From Sulfurovum sp. (lineage in GTDB: Bacteria > Campylobacterota > Campylobacteria > Campylobacterales > Sulfurovaceae): a DNA stretch of 64,000 nt. A program made the position numbers and the translations under genes. The notes beneath the pieces were generated by a model. That model worked only from the letters and a program-made list of their open reading frames with translations, searched no databases and was not told the origin of the DNA. The DNA is taken from contig JALXCZ010000011.1 of assembly GCA_026990595.1 (NCBI GenBank), positions 106,909-170,908 on the forward strand, in the 5' to 3' direction. Shown here piece by piece: positions 7,870 through 17,748 of the stretch (within the stretch, counting starts at the first letter, position 1; every line of letters starts with the position of its first letter).

Positions 7870-10221
7870 ATGAGTAAAACAGTTAAAGATGTCATCTGTG
7901 GCATGGATGTCACTTCTGACAGTAACTTTCATACAGAATATGAAAATAAAGAATATTACTTTTGTTCAATAGATTGTCAAGGAAAATTTATAGATAATCC
8001 TGAGGCATATATAGAGCATGGAGATGATGAGAATTGTTCTTCCTGTTCAGCACTTGACTATGCTACTGTCTCCCCAGTTGGGATGAAAAGTGAGCAAGAG
8101 GGTGATACAATGTATACCTGTCCTATGCATCCGGAAATTCAGCAAAAGGGTCCTGGAAGTTGTCCTAAATGTGGAATGGCATTAGAGCCTATGGTGGTAC
8201 AGGCAGGTGAAGAAGACAGCTCAGAACTTGATGACATGACACGTCGCTTTAAAGTGAGTATGGTACTTGCCATTCCAGTTTTTATATTGGCGATGATCGC
8301 AGACCTTGCCCCACAGTGGCTACCCGAATTTCTTTCTATGAAAATGGTACAGTGGATAGAATTTTTCTTGGCGACACCTGTTGTGTTGTGGGGAGGATGG
8401 CCATTTTTTGTAAGAGGATACAACTCTTTTAAAACATGGAATCTCAATATGTTCACTCTTATATCCCTTGGTGTGGGGGCAGCATATCTTTATAGTCTTG
8501 TAGCACTTTTTATGCCTCAACTATTTCCTCCTAAAATGCAGTTTGAGGGTGGACTGGTACATGTGTACTTTGAAGCAGCAGCAGTTATTGTGGCACTGGT
8601 ACTTTTGGGACAGGTGCTGGAACTGCGTGCACGCTCTCAAACCAACACCGCTATACAAACACTTTTAGGGCTTGCACCCAATACTGCCCGTATCGTAAGA
8701 GTGGATGGCAGGGAAGAGGATATTGCTTTAGAGGATGTACAAGTAGGTGACATTTTACGCATACGTCCCGGAGATAAAATACCTGTAGATGGTGTGGTCA
8801 CAGATGGAGAGAGTAATATTGATGAGTCCATGGTTACAGGTGAACCTGTAGCCATTGCCAAGAAAGAGGGTGACAAAGTCATAGGAGCAACCGTCAATGC
8901 CACAGGGTCACTTCTTATAAAAGCCCAAAAAGTGGGGGCAGATACTTTGCTTTCACAAATCGTAGAGATGGTAGCCCATGCGCAACGCTCACGTGCACCC
9001 ATACAAAAACTTGCTGATGTTGTTTCCGGGTATTTTGTACCTATGGTAGTAATTGTTGCATTATTTGCTTTTGTTGCGTGGTATATATGGGGACCTGAGC
9101 CTCGATTAGCCTATGCGATAGTGAGTGCTGTGGCAGTACTTATCATTGCTTGTCCTTGTGCACTGGGGTTAGCAACACCTGTGTCTATTATGGTTGGTAC
9201 GGGAAAAGGTGCTTCTACAGGGGTACTTATTAAAGATGCTGAGGCATTGGAGAGACTTGAAAAAATAGATACTTTAGTGGTTGATAAAACAGGAACTCTC
9301 ACAGAAGGTAAACCTAGGCTTGTAACGGTAGATGTCGAAGAAGGTGTGGATGAAGATCTACTTTTAAAAGCAGTGGCAACTCTGGAGCAGTCAAGTGAAC
9401 ACCCTTTGGCAGAAGCCATTGTAGAAGGTGTCAAAGAAAAAGGTATCAGCCTAAGTAAAACAGAGAATTTCAAGTCTGTTACGGGGCAAGGTGTGACTGG
9501 AAATGTGGATGGAGTGAAAGTAGCCATAGGAAATGCTAAACTTTTAGAAAGTTTAGATATAGAAGCAGGTACCTTACCAAATAAGTCTGAAGCTTATAGA
9601 AAAGAAGGACAAACAGTGATGCTCATAGCTTTTGATGGTAAAGCTGCTGGTATTATAGGCGTGATGGATCCCATCAAAGAGAGTACTCCCGAAGCTATCG
9701 CCGCTCTCCATGCACAAGGGTTAGAAGTCGTGATGCTCACTGGTGACAACAGAACCACAGCTGAAGCTGTAGCAAGCAAATTAAATATAGACAGAGTAGA
9801 AGCAGAAGTTTCTCCCCAGGAGAAATCCAATATTGTTACAGAACTTCAAAATGAAGGTAAAATAGTCGCCATGGCAGGAGACGGGGTCAATGATGCACCT
9901 GCATTGGCAAAGTCACATGTGGGTATAGCCATGGGAACGGGAACAGATGTAGCCATGGAAAGTGCCGGTGTTACCTTGGTAAAAGGTGATCTGAGAGGAA
10001 TAGTTAGAGCCATTAAATTGAGCAAAGGTACGATGTCCAACATTCGTCAAAACCTCTTTTTTGCTTTTATTTATAATTCTTTAGGTGTGCCAGTGGCTGC
10101 GGGAGTATTATATCCGGTCTTTGGTATACTGCTTTCACCGGTGATTGCAGCAGCAGCTATGAGCTTTTCATCTGTTTCAGTCATAGCTAATGCATTGAGA
10201 TTAAGAAATTTAAAGTTATAA
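7870..10221 (+). CDS. copA: Copper-exporting P1B-type ATPase with N-terminal YHS and metal-binding domains
   Basis: Pumps Cu(I) from the cytoplasm. The 783-aa protein starts with a YHS domain (about 5-50; C10, C32, C36) and then a heavy-metal-binding domain (82-108, TCPMHPEI...CPKCGM) instead of the common GMTCxxC ferredoxin-like domain. P-type features are TGE near 324, the CPC metal site at 428-430, the phosphorylated Asp472 in DKTGT, the HP motif in SSEHPLAEA and [11 protein letters not shown]. The last helices carry YN and MSFSS, typical of Cu(I) pumps. The response regulator starts 13 bp downstream, so the three genes probably form an operon. Confidence 0.96.
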   Translation: MSKTVKDVICGMDVTSDSNFHTEYENKEYYFCSIDCQGKFIDNPEAYIEHGDDENCSSCSALDYATVSPVGMKSEQEGDTMYTCPMHPEIQQKGPGSCPKCGMALEPMVVQAGEEDSSELDDMTRRFKVSMVLAIPVFILAMIADLAPQWLPEFLSMKMVQWIEFFLATPVVLWGGWPFFVRGYNSFKTWNLNMFTLISLGVGAAYLYSLVALFMPQLFPPKMQFEGGLVHVYFEAAAVIVALVLLGQVLELRARSQTNTAIQTLLGLAPNTARIVRVDGREEDIALEDVQVGDILRIRPGDKIPVDGVVTDGESNIDESMVTGEPVAIAKKEGDKVIGATVNATGSLLIKAQKVGADTLLSQIVEMVAHAQRSRAPIQKLADVVSGYFVPMVVIVALFAFVAWYIWGPEPRLAYAIVSAVAVLIIACPCALGLATPVSIMVGTGKGASTGVLIKDAEALERLEKIDTLVVDKTGTLTEGKPRLVTVDVEEGVDEDLLLKAVATLEQSSEHPLAEAIVEGVKEKGISLSKTENFKSVTGQGVTGNVDGVKVAIGNAKLLESLDIEAGTLPNKSEAYRKEGQTVMLIAFDGKAAGIIGVMDPIKESTPEAIAALHAQGLEVVMLTGDNRTTAEAVASKLNIDRVEAEVSPQEKSNIVTELQNEGKIVAMAGDGVNDAPALAKSHVGIAMGTGTDVAMESAGVTLVKGDLRGIVRAIKLSKGTMSNIRQNLFFAFIYNSLGVPVAAGVLYPVFGILLSPVIAAAAMSFSSVSVIANALRLRNLKL

Positions 10222-10234
10222 AGGACATAGAACA

Positions 10235-10888
10235 ATGAAAATATTATTGATGGAAGATGACCCTGTTCTTGGAGATATTATTACCGATTATCTACAGCAG
10301 TTCTATATCACAGACAGGGCATTTGATTCTGCCCAGGCACAGGAATACATAGATGAAGCATCTTATGATCTTTTTATTTTCGATATCAATGTACCAGGGA
10401 AAAGTGGGATTGAGCTGCTTGAAGAATTACGCAGTTTTAATGATACGACACCGGCTCTCATTATTACAGCCTATGATGATACAAGACATCTCAAGCAGAG
10501 CTTTGATGCCGGTGCGCATGATTACATCAAAAAACCGTTTGAACTGGAGGAGTTAAAACTTCGTATAGAAAAGAGTAAAATTCTTTTCCATATTGAACAG
10601 GATGAACCTGTCAAACTGAGTAATACACTGACTTACTATCCACGAAAATCTATCGTGAGTGATGGTACAGATAAAATAACCCTTCGTCCTAAAGAAACAG
10701 AGATCCTTGATTATTTCATTGCGCATCCGCAAAGGCTCATTTCCCAAGAAGAGCTGGTTCAAAATATTTGGGAGTATGATGCATTGCCCAGTGATGCCAC
10801 ACTGCGCTCTTACATCAGAAAACTCAGAGAAGTGATCGGTAGTGAGAAGATCATTACCCAAAGAGGTATGGGATACCGCTATGAATGA
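10235..10888 (+). CDS. OmpR-family response regulator, CopR/CusR type
   Basis: 217-aa regulator with an N-terminal receiver domain (acidic pair in EDD at 7-9, phosphoacceptor D50 in FDINVPG, K near 101 in KKPFE) and a C-terminal winged-helix DNA-binding domain (LRPKETEILDYF to RGMGYRYE). It lies directly behind copA and overlaps the sensor kinase gene by 8 bp. Given its position it is the best candidate to bind the TGCACA-N5-TGCACA operators in this region. Members of this family bind direct half-sites about 10-11 bp apart, which matches the spacing seen. Confidence 0.93.
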   Translation: MKILLMEDDPVLGDIITDYLQQFYITDRAFDSAQAQEYIDEASYDLFIFDINVPGKSGIELLEELRSFNDTTPALIITAYDDTRHLKQSFDAGAHDYIKKPFELEELKLRIEKSKILFHIEQDEPVKLSNTLTYYPRKSIVSDGTDKITLRPKETEILDYFIAHPQRLISQEELVQNIWEYDALPSDATLRSYIRKLREVIGSEKIITQRGMGYRYE

Positions 10889-12059
10889 TCTGGAAAAAAA
10901 ATCGTTTTACTCTTTTTTGGGTCTCTATATTGTCTCTTCTCTGATATTTATAGCTTTTGTATCATTCTGGTACTATACAGCACAGAAACATGCACTGGAG
11001 AGTGAAACTTACTATAAACTGGAACACATAGCAGACAGGAAAGCAAGTGATATAGTCATGTCACATATGAACAATACGCCAATGAGAAGTATGACTATTC
11101 CCAAGGATGTTGAACTTGCACTTATAAATACCAAAGGTATGGTACAGGAAGGTAGGCTTGTAGATCCTCATATAGATATCAAGCCGGGGTATTTTACTGT
11201 GGGTGACTACACAATGCTGATTTCCAATGCACCGCATGAACACTTAAATATATCCTATGTGGTTGTACAATCCAAAAGTTTAAAAGAAAAATTTAATAGC
11301 TTAAAAAAAATGATATGGACAGTCATGGGAGTATCATTTTTGGCTATGGTGATCATTGCCTGGGTACTTTCCAAACTTTTTATGAAACCTGTGCATGAAC
11401 GTATTCTTCAGATAGAACGTTTCGTCAATGATATCACCCATGAACTCAATACGCCTATTACCTCACTCAGTATGTCTACTGATCAGGCATTGGAAGCAGG
11501 GAACTGTACAGAAAAAACATTGAAGAATATCTCCATCAGTACGAAACAGCTTTACGATATTTACAGCTCTTTGACTTATTTGAATTTTAATCATAAAGAG
11601 GAAATATCTGAACCGCTTGATCTTAAAGATGTATTGGAAAAGAGTATTGCCTATTACAAACCTTTGGCAGAGATCAAACGAATAGAGTTTGAAGTAACGT
11701 TAGAAAACAGTAACTGTGTGATACCAAAATCCAGTTTAATCCTGCTTTTTGGTAATCTTATAGGCAATGCGATCAAATACTCTTCTCCTGGATCGACCAT
11801 TACTATTTCACTGAAAAACAGAATTCTGAAGATCATAGATGAAGGCATTGGTATTGATCAGAAAAATAAAAAAATAATCTTTGAAAAATTTAAGCGGGGT
11901 ACAGAATATTCCGGAGGTTTTGGCGTAGGTTTAAGTATTGTCAAGAGTATTTGTGATGAATACGGAATAGATATTGAAATTGACTCTGTTGTTAATAAGG
12001 GCACAGAATTCAGATTAAACTTTACAACACATGATAAAAAATTTAGAGGTTCCCTATAG
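10881..12059 (+). CDS. Membrane sensor histidine kinase, partner of the copper response regulator
   Basis: 392-aa sensor using the ATG at 10881, which overlaps the regulator's end (ATGAATGA); an in-frame start at 10842 is unlikely because it lies deep inside the regulator. Two membrane segments (about 9-31 and 147-168) flank a periplasmic domain of about 115 residues with several His and Met. The H-box is FVNDITHELNTP (H187), followed by the N-box (NLIGNAIKYSS), DEGIGID and FGVGLSIVKS. The HAMP linker appears reduced. Its ligand is probably periplasmic copper, by context. Confidence 0.92.
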   Translation: MNDLEKKSFYSFLGLYIVSSLIFIAFVSFWYYTAQKHALESETYYKLEHIADRKASDIVMSHMNNTPMRSMTIPKDVELALINTKGMVQEGRLVDPHIDIKPGYFTVGDYTMLISNAPHEHLNISYVVVQSKSLKEKFNSLKKMIWTVMGVSFLAMVIIAWVLSKLFMKPVHERILQIERFVNDITHELNTPITSLSMSTDQALEAGNCTEKTLKNISISTKQLYDIYSSLTYLNFNHKEEISEPLDLKDVLEKSIAYYKPLAEIKRIEFEVTLENSNCVIPKSSLILLFGNLIGNAIKYSSPGSTITISLKNRILKIIDEGIGIDQKNKKIIFEKFKRGTEYSGGFGVGLSIVKSICDEYGIDIEIDSVVNKGTEFRLNFTTHDKKFRGSL

Positions 12060-12146
12060 TATAGAATATTTAATTATAATAAAATCTATTGATTTACTTG
12101 ACTTTAAAATATTTTTTAGCTAAACTTCACTTATAAATAATAAAAG

Positions 12147-12283
12147 GCATCTCTGAAAACCCTAGATTTCACAGCGGACAAGGGCATATTTGTTTTTCGG
12201 GAAAGTTGTTCTTCTCCCCTTTACATTGTTGAAATTGACTTGGAAAACAGAAATGTTGTAAAATCTAGGGTTTTCAGAGGTGC
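12147..12283. mobile_element. MITE-like element with 23-bp terminal inverted repeats
   Basis: The ends 12147-12169 and 12261-12283 are inverted repeats matching at 22 of 23 positions (core CTCTGAAAACCCTAGATTT). They enclose about 91 bp with no open reading frame. No target-site duplication is obvious. A 137-bp element with such ends is typical of a non-autonomous transposon derivative. A regulatory hairpin is unlikely with so long a loop. The rest of 12060-12317 shows nothing coding. Confidence 0.6.
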
Positions 12284-12317
12284 TGGAATTATATTTAGAA
12301 TCTAACTAAGGAAACCA

Positions 12318-12776
12318 ATGTCACCTTCATGTCCTATCTCAATGCATAGAATCGATACAAATATAGTCAGAGCCATCTCTTTTCAGATAGTATTGTTTAC
12401 ACTGACACTGATTATTACACAAGAGAAATTTTTTGCATTGCTGATCTTGTTTGATTTCTCGGTGAGGGCAGTACGCATAATGATACTTAGCCCTTTTTAT
12501 ATGATAGGTAAATTTATGTTGGAGGGATGGGGAGCAGAGCCTAAGATGTGTGATGAATCACCTAAGCGTTTTGCACTCTATTTAGGCTTGTTTGTTTCAT
12601 TGGGTATAACATTATTTCTACTTGGTGGGGAAGTACAGGCTGCTATATTCACAGCATCTATCTTATTGGCTTGTGCACTATTGGAAACACTATTCGACTT
12701 TTGTATCGGATGTAAGATATACTATGTAATTCAATTGATAAAAGGTACATACAAAAATGACAGGAATCTCAACTAA
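12318..12776 (+). CDS. DUF4395-type membrane protein
   Basis: 152-aa protein with an N-terminal SCPIS...RIDTNIVRAISFQ pattern, which I associate with DUF4395, and about four membrane helices. An internal cytoplasmic stretch (GWGAEPKMCDESPKRFALYLG) and a C-terminal Cys-containing helix (FDFCIGCKIYYVIQL) are present. AAGGA precedes the ATG at proper spacing. It overlaps the Rrf2 gene by 20 bp, suggesting coupled translation. The function is unknown; relatives often sit next to sulfur- or thiol-metabolism genes, which fits the MetY gene downstream. Confidence 0.75.
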   Translation: MSPSCPISMHRIDTNIVRAISFQIVLFTLTLIITQEKFFALLILFDFSVRAVRIMILSPFYMIGKFMLEGWGAEPKMCDESPKRFALYLGLFVSLGITLFLLGGEVQAAIFTASILLACALLETLFDFCIGCKIYYVIQLIKGTYKNDRNLN

Positions 12777-13170
12777 GACCATCTATGCTGTTGCAGCACT
12801 TCATGAACTTGCTTCCATACAAGGAGATGAGGTATTGAAGATCAAAGAGATCGCAGCACGTGCATCTGTCCCTCAGAACTTTTTGGAGCAGATACTTTTA
12901 GAGCTTAGAAAACAGGGGATTCTGACAAGTATTAAAGGGGCACGAGGCGGCTACAAACTTGCCAAGAATCTGAAAGATGTTATGTTGAAAGACATCATTA
13001 TGATTCTTGAGACTGATGCACTCTCTGATATTTGCAAGACAGACAATCCTGCCTTGAAACTCTTTTGGGAAGATATAAAAGAGGGAGTATCCCATGTCTT
13101 TGATGTTCCCCTTTCCGAACTTAGGAATTATCAGCAAAAAGCCAATCATACACTGAATTATTCAATTTAG
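12757..13170 (+). CDS. Rrf2-family transcriptional regulator
   Basis: 137-aa regulator with the Rrf2 winged-helix signature (LKIKEIAARASVPQNFLEQILLELRKQGILTSIKGARGGYKLAK). The three-cysteine Fe-S motif of IscR is absent: only one Cys (C91 region, SDICKTD) is present. It is therefore closer to CymR-like members that sense sulfur status through protein partners. It sits 8 bp upstream of the MetY-type gene and likely controls it. The target site was not identified. Confidence 0.9.
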   Translation: MTGISTKTIYAVAALHELASIQGDEVLKIKEIAARASVPQNFLEQILLELRKQGILTSIKGARGGYKLAKNLKDVMLKDIIMILETDALSDICKTDNPALKLFWEDIKEGVSHVFDVPLSELRNYQQKANHTLNYSI

Positions 13171-13178
13171 GAAAACCC

Positions 13179-14429
13179 ATGAAAGATTTTAATTACTACA
13201 ATACCCTTTTAGTGCAAAACATAGGCTCCAAAGTAGGACCTGTTGCACCAAACATCGTTCCCTCTGCTGCATTCGGATATGAAGATGCCCAGCAGGCAGA
13301 AGGTATTTTTGCAGGAGAGGTGAACAGTCCTCTCTATGCCAGAGTAGGGAACCCGACCAATGCCAAGCTTGAATCTGTCGTTGCCAACATGGAAGGGGGC
13401 TTTGGTGCCATTGCCACCTCTTCAGGCATGGGAGCTATTTCCATGGTGACCACAGCCTTTTTGGAAGCCGGGGATGAGGTACTCTGTATCGGTGGTTTTT
13501 TCGGCGGTACCTATACTCTTATTACGGAGACCATGAAACGTTTTGGGGTGTCGAACAGTTTTTGTGAAGTCGATGATTTCTCACATATCGAAGCTAAGCT
13601 TAAATCAGGCGTGAAGATGGTACTTATGGAGAGTGTAGGGAATCCGAGTCTTAGACTTCCGGATATTAAGACCATAGCAGAGATGTGTCATGTCTATGAA
13701 ACACTTTTGCTCATGGATAATACGGCTACGCCGCTGATTGTCAGACCGTTGGAGTTGGGTGTAGATATTGTTGTGCATTCGAGTACCAAAAATATGAGCG
13801 GACACTCTGCTGCACTTGGCGGTGTGGCAGTTTTTAGAGCCGTAAAAGAAGAGGGTGACAAACTTCTGAATGAGAAGTATGCCGACCTGCATAAGATCGT
13901 TAGGAAAATGGGTAAAAAAGCGTTTATCCCTATTTGCAAGAAACGAGCCATAAGAGATATGGGTATGACCGCCAATGCATTTGGTTCATTCCTGACCATG
14001 CTTGGTCTGGAAACACTTGCACTCAGAGTAGAACGGGTCAATGCCAGTGTAGAAGAGGTAGCAAAACTGCTTTATGAAAAGTTACCCGATGGTGTACGGG
14101 TCAATCATCCTTCTCTTCCTTCCAGCCCAGACCATGCACGATACAAGTTAGATTTCAAACAGGGGTGCGGACCGCTTTTGAGTTTGAACTGTGGAACCAA
14201 AGAGAGGGCTTTTACATTGCTTAACAAGCTTAAGCTTGTCACTCAGACAGCGAACATAGGTGACAACAGAACACTTGCCCTGCATATGACCAGTACGATC
14301 TACAGTGATTTTGATGTGCAGACACGCCATTTTCTGGGTGTAGATGAAGGCTTTATCCGTGTCTCCATAGGCTTGGAAGACCCTGAAATGATAGCAAATG
14401 ACTTTTTACAAGCAGCCAATGAACTCTAA
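13179..14429 (+). CDS. metY: PLP-dependent sulfhydrylase, MetY/MetZ type
   Basis: Member of the Cys/Met metabolism PLP-enzyme family, probably O-acetylhomoserine (or O-succinylhomoserine) sulfhydrylase making homocysteine from sulfide. The PLP lysine is K204 in VHSSTKNMSGHSAALGG. Other family landmarks are YARVGNPTNAKLE, ATSSGMGAIS and the C-terminal FIRVSIGLEDPEMIANDF. At 416 aa it has the usual length. Direct sulfide use would suit a sulfur-oxidising organism. Cystathionine gamma-synthase is the alternative. It is in an operon with the Rrf2 regulator and overlaps the CAP-domain gene by 11 bp. Confidence 0.88.
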   Translation: MKDFNYYNTLLVQNIGSKVGPVAPNIVPSAAFGYEDAQQAEGIFAGEVNSPLYARVGNPTNAKLESVVANMEGGFGAIATSSGMGAISMVTTAFLEAGDEVLCIGGFFGGTYTLITETMKRFGVSNSFCEVDDFSHIEAKLKSGVKMVLMESVGNPSLRLPDIKTIAEMCHVYETLLLMDNTATPLIVRPLELGVDIVVHSSTKNMSGHSAALGGVAVFRAVKEEGDKLLNEKYADLHKIVRKMGKKAFIPICKKRAIRDMGMTANAFGSFLTMLGLETLALRVERVNASVEEVAKLLYEKLPDGVRVNHPSLPSSPDHARYKLDFKQGCGPLLSLNCGTKERAFTLLNKLKLVTQTANIGDNRTLALHMTSTIYSDFDVQTRHFLGVDEGFIRVSIGLEDPEMIANDFLQAANEL

Positions 14430-15633
14430 ATTGTTATTTCGTTTTTCTCTTCTTTTTTTCTTTGCATCCCTCTCTCTTGTAGCCAATGAGAGACAGAGTG
14501 CTTTGGTGTACCTCAATGTGTTACGTCAAAAGAGCGGGCTTATTGCACTTAGGTCCAATGCACAACTCTCCAAAGCAGCCAAAGCACATGCCAGATATCT
14601 TGTTAGACATCAAAAGAACGGACATTATGAACAAAGAGGGAAGGTTGGGTATACCGGAAGGGTACCAAGTGACAGAGTCCTAAGAGCAGGGTATGCTTCC
14701 AGGGCGGTCATGGAAAATCTTTCAGTCAATGCACAAACTCCCAAACACTCGATAGATACACTGTTTGCAGCTATTTATCACCGTTTTGTTTTTTTGGATT
14801 TTTCCAATGATGAAATAGGTGTAGGTAGCACTGTTGCCAAAAAGTATCGAAAGATACGTTCTTCATTTGTGTATGAATTGGGTTCATCAACGATCAACCG
14901 ATTATGTAAAAGAACTTTTCCCAAAGAGAACGGGTTTTTTTATATGCAAAATCTGTGTAGAAACAGTACCCACGTTATCCCTCGTACACTTTTTCTGCAA
15001 AAGCAGGATGAAATACGGAAGAAGAACCGTCCGATCGTATTCTATCCTTACCCTGATGCAGTAAATGTCCCTCCGGTCTTTTACACCGAACATCCACAGC
15101 CCTTACCCGGTTCAAAAGTAAGCGGTTATCCTGTCTCAGTACAGTTTAATCCTGCTTTTTACAAAAAAGTAAAGTTGAACAAATTCCACCTTTTTGACGG
15201 TAGTGGTAAAGAGATAAAACAGAAGAAGATCCTCACTTATGCAAATGACAGGAACCACCGTTTCTCAAAGCTTGAATTTGCATTTATGCCTTTAAGACGG
15301 CTGAAATACGGGATGACCTACAGTGTATCATTTGAGGCAGTAGCTGATGGAAACAAGGTAAAGAAAAGTTGGGAATTCACAACAAAAAAGCCTAAAGCCA
15401 GACTTTATAAGATCACTAAAAAACGAACAAAGCTGCATATAGAGAAAAATGAGAAGATAGTACTCTATTTTGTACCACGGAACAGAAAAGATGTGCTTGG
15501 AAGGGTCACACTTTCAAAACCTCTGCATGTACGTTATTTGGATCAAAATACACTCGAAGTAATTTTGCCTCATAAACGCTCAATAAGAGGATATAGTTTA
15601 AAAGTAGCAGGAAGAGAAGTCATCTTAAAGTGA
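14419..15633 (+). CDS. CAP-domain (SCP-like) secreted protein
   Basis: 404-aa exported protein. The start at 14419 gives a clean signal peptide (MNSKLLFRFSLLFFFASLSLVA), better than an upstream in-frame start at 14398. Residues of about 25-150 form a CAP domain: SALVYLNVLRQKSGL, AKAHARYLVRHQKNGHYE and SRAVMENLS. The C-terminal half looks like beta-rich Ig-like modules (YPDAVNVPPVFYTEHPQPLPGS; FHLFDGSGKEI; GMTYSVSFEAV). CAP proteins bind or modify envelope components; the substrate here is unknown. The 3' end overlaps the converging sppA gene by 9 bp. Confidence 0.82.
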   Translation: MNSKLLFRFSLLFFFASLSLVANERQSALVYLNVLRQKSGLIALRSNAQLSKAAKAHARYLVRHQKNGHYEQRGKVGYTGRVPSDRVLRAGYASRAVMENLSVNAQTPKHSIDTLFAAIYHRFVFLDFSNDEIGVGSTVAKKYRKIRSSFVYELGSSTINRLCKRTFPKENGFFYMQNLCRNSTHVIPRTLFLQKQDEIRKKNRPIVFYPYPDAVNVPPVFYTEHPQPLPGSKVSGYPVSVQFNPAFYKKVKLNKFHLFDGSGKEIKQKKILTYANDRNHRFSKLEFAFMPLRRLKYGMTYSVSFEAVADGNKVKKSWEFTTKKPKARLYKITKKRTKLHIEKNEKIVLYFVPRNRKDVLGRVTLSKPLHVRYLDQNTLEVILPHKRSIRGYSLKVAGREVILK

Positions 15634-16479
15634 TGCCTTCAATCCGTAAAAATAGCTTTGTATTTTTAAAATACTCTGTGTTTCAAGTCTCTCAAGGAAT
15701 GCTTCGAGTTTATCTTTCTCTTTCCAGATAGGCTTTACAACGTTTGCTGCCTTGGCAAGTTGGCTTTTAGCTTGACTCTTAATACCTATCTCATCAATGA
15801 GCCCTGCTTTTTTGGCTCTTTGTGAAGAGAAGATATGGGCATCGGCATAGCTTTTTGAAGCATTGATATCGAGTCCTCTTGCAGCGGCTACATCATGTAC
15901 GAAAAGTTTATAGGTGTCTTTTGTGAGAGTTTCAAGTTCTGTTCTCTCCTGCGGTGTCCACTCTCTCATTGGTGTCCCTGCTTCCTTGTAGGTACCCTGC
16001 TTCACCACTTGTGGTTTAACTCCTATCTTATCAAGCAGCTCTTTAATATTGGCACTCTCCATGATCACCCCGATGGAACCTACGATTGCTCCGGGATTGG
16101 CGATGATCTTCTGTGCATAGATGGAACTGTAGTAGCTTCCGCTTGCCATGATACCGCTGGCATAGGCTATGACCGGTTTATGTTTTTGAAGTGCTTTGAT
16201 AGCATAAGAGATCTCAATGGAGGGAGGTACTGCCCCACCGGGAGAGTTTACATTTAGAAGCACACCTTTGATGGCGTTGTTTGTCTGTGCCTCTTCTATC
16301 TCTTTTACAATTTTGTCTGCATCCATAATGGGACCAAAAAGTTGGATCTCCTGTAGATTGGGTTGCTTAAGCGGTGCAGCGGATTTTGGTATGAGCACGA
16401 CCAGAACTATGAGTAGAAAAAGCATTCCCATAAAGTGTTGACCGATCCATTTGATGATCTTAGATATTGTATCAAGCAA
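15625..16479 (-). CDS. sppA: Signal peptide peptidase SppA, S49 family
   Basis: Membrane-bound serine protease that digests cleaved signal peptides. It is of the short form (284 aa), with one N-terminal membrane anchor (about 17-31). The Ser-Lys dyad is visible: Ser113 in GIMASGSYYSS and Lys165 in KQGTYKEAGTP. NVNSPGG at 76-82 and GAIVGSIGV are further family marks. It overlaps the amidohydrolase gene upstream by 8 bp, so the two are coupled. Confidence 0.93.
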   Translation of the reverse strand: MLDTISKIIKWIGQHFMGMLFLLIVLVVLIPKSAAPLKQPNLQEIQLFGPIMDADKIVKEIEEAQTNNAIKGVLLNVNSPGGAVPPSIEISYAIKALQKHKPVIAYASGIMASGSYYSSIYAQKIIANPGAIVGSIGVIMESANIKELLDKIGVKPQVVKQGTYKEAGTPMREWTPQERTELETLTKDTYKLFVHDVAAARGLDINASKSYADAHIFSSQRAKKAGLIDEIGIKSQAKSQLAKAANVVKPIWKEKDKLEAFLERLETQSILKIQSYFYGLKASL

Positions 16480-17695
16480 TCTGTTCTCCTTCTATATAAA
16501 TATGTGCAACCTCTTTGGTGTGAATGATGCTCCAAAGGGCTATCTCTTCTTTGCTTTGCGGCAGGTCGGGCAGTGTAACTACTACAAGATCTGCCAGTCT
16601 TCCGGCTTCAATTCTACCACAATTCAAGCCAAGTATCTCTGCGGCATCTTGAGTAGAGGCTTTAATGAGTTGTGGGGCAAGTGTGTTGAGGGGTGCCTGA
16701 TGGTGCAGCATGAGTGCTGCTCTGAACTCATCAAAAATGCTGAGAGAGTCGTTGGAACTCAGCCCGTCTGTGGCTACAGAGTAGGGAAGATCCAGCTCTT
16801 TGAGTGTTTCTATAGCTAACCTTCCACAGCCCAGATAACGGTTACTTCGAGGACAGTGGGCAATGGAGTGCCCTTTGCTTTGCAAATAGGCTAACTCTTC
16901 CCGGGTTGCCTGTACGGCATGGGTAAAGTGTGCAGGGTAGGTGTCAAAGGCATGCATGAACTCTTCTATGTTTGTGACAGGGGTAGAGGCATTGAAATAT
17001 TTTTCAAAGAAGGCTTTGAACTCTCCTTCTCCTTTTTCTAGCCATTCATGCTCTGCCTGTGACTCCAGAAAATGGCTGCTCAGCGGCATACTGTGTTGTT
17101 TTGCAAGTGCCACTGCTTTTTGCAAAATGACAGGATGTACCGAGTAGGGCGAGTGTATGGCAACTGCCGCAGTGACTTTGCTCTTTTTGGGGCAACTTTG
17201 TGATGCTTTTACACGCTCCAAAAAGTCACCGTAAAGCATATCGGCATATTGGGCATTGGAGCCTATGAGCTCATTGAAAAAGACTACCCTTTGGGGAGTT
17301 TGTTCACAGACTTCAAGTTCTGTACCGAAACTGGAGATGGCACCAAATGTGGTAATGCCTGAGCGTAACATGTTGTCACACTCCTGTTGCATCATTGTGT
17401 TGTCACAAGATTGCATCAGTTCATCTCTGTTGGCAATGACCGAGTCCAGCCATGGCATAAAAGAGCCGTATTCCAAAGAGGTTCTGTTGGCTGAGAATTC
17501 CAGATGCACATGGGTGTTGATGAACCCGGGGTAGATAACAGAATGGGGAGCTGTTCTCACTACCTCTGCTTCAGGGTAGGTTTGAAGCAGGTTTTCCAGA
17601 GAGTCCACCGTTTTGATCGTCTCATCAAATGCTACTGCCTGGTATTCTACAAAGCCTTCAGGAGTATAGATATAGTCGGCTACAAGTATTTTCAT
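16472..17695 (-). CDS. Amidohydrolase, aminofutalosine deaminase family
   Basis: 407-aa metal-dependent amidohydrolase. Metal ligands are visible: HVHLEF near 62-67, HSPYS and SHFLES in the middle, and the Asp in VATDGLSSND near 310. It resembles the Campylobacterota hydrolases (HP0267-like) that deaminate 6-amino-6-deoxyfutalosine in the alternative menaquinone pathway. Menaquinone is the main quinone in this phylum. Other nucleoside or triazine-type deaminases share the fold, so substrate assignment is by family. It is the first gene of a pair with sppA. Confidence 0.82.
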   Translation of the reverse strand: MKILVADYIYTPEGFVEYQAVAFDETIKTVDSLENLLQTYPEAEVVRTAPHSVIYPGFINTHVHLEFSANRTSLEYGSFMPWLDSVIANRDELMQSCDNTMMQQECDNMLRSGITTFGAISSFGTELEVCEQTPQRVVFFNELIGSNAQYADMLYGDFLERVKASQSCPKKSKVTAAVAIHSPYSVHPVILQKAVALAKQHSMPLSSHFLESQAEHEWLEKGEGEFKAFFEKYFNASTPVTNIEEFMHAFDTYPAHFTHAVQATREELAYLQSKGHSIAHCPRSNRYLGCGRLAIETLKELDLPYSVATDGLSSNDSLSIFDEFRAALMLHHQAPLNTLAPQLIKASTQDAAEILGLNCGRIEAGRLADLVVVTLPDLPQSKEEIALWSIIHTKEVAHIYIEGEQIA

Positions 17696-17748
17696 AGAGT
17701 TTTCCTTTGATTGCCCAGATTGAGTGTTGTGGTTACAGTTTGATACAT

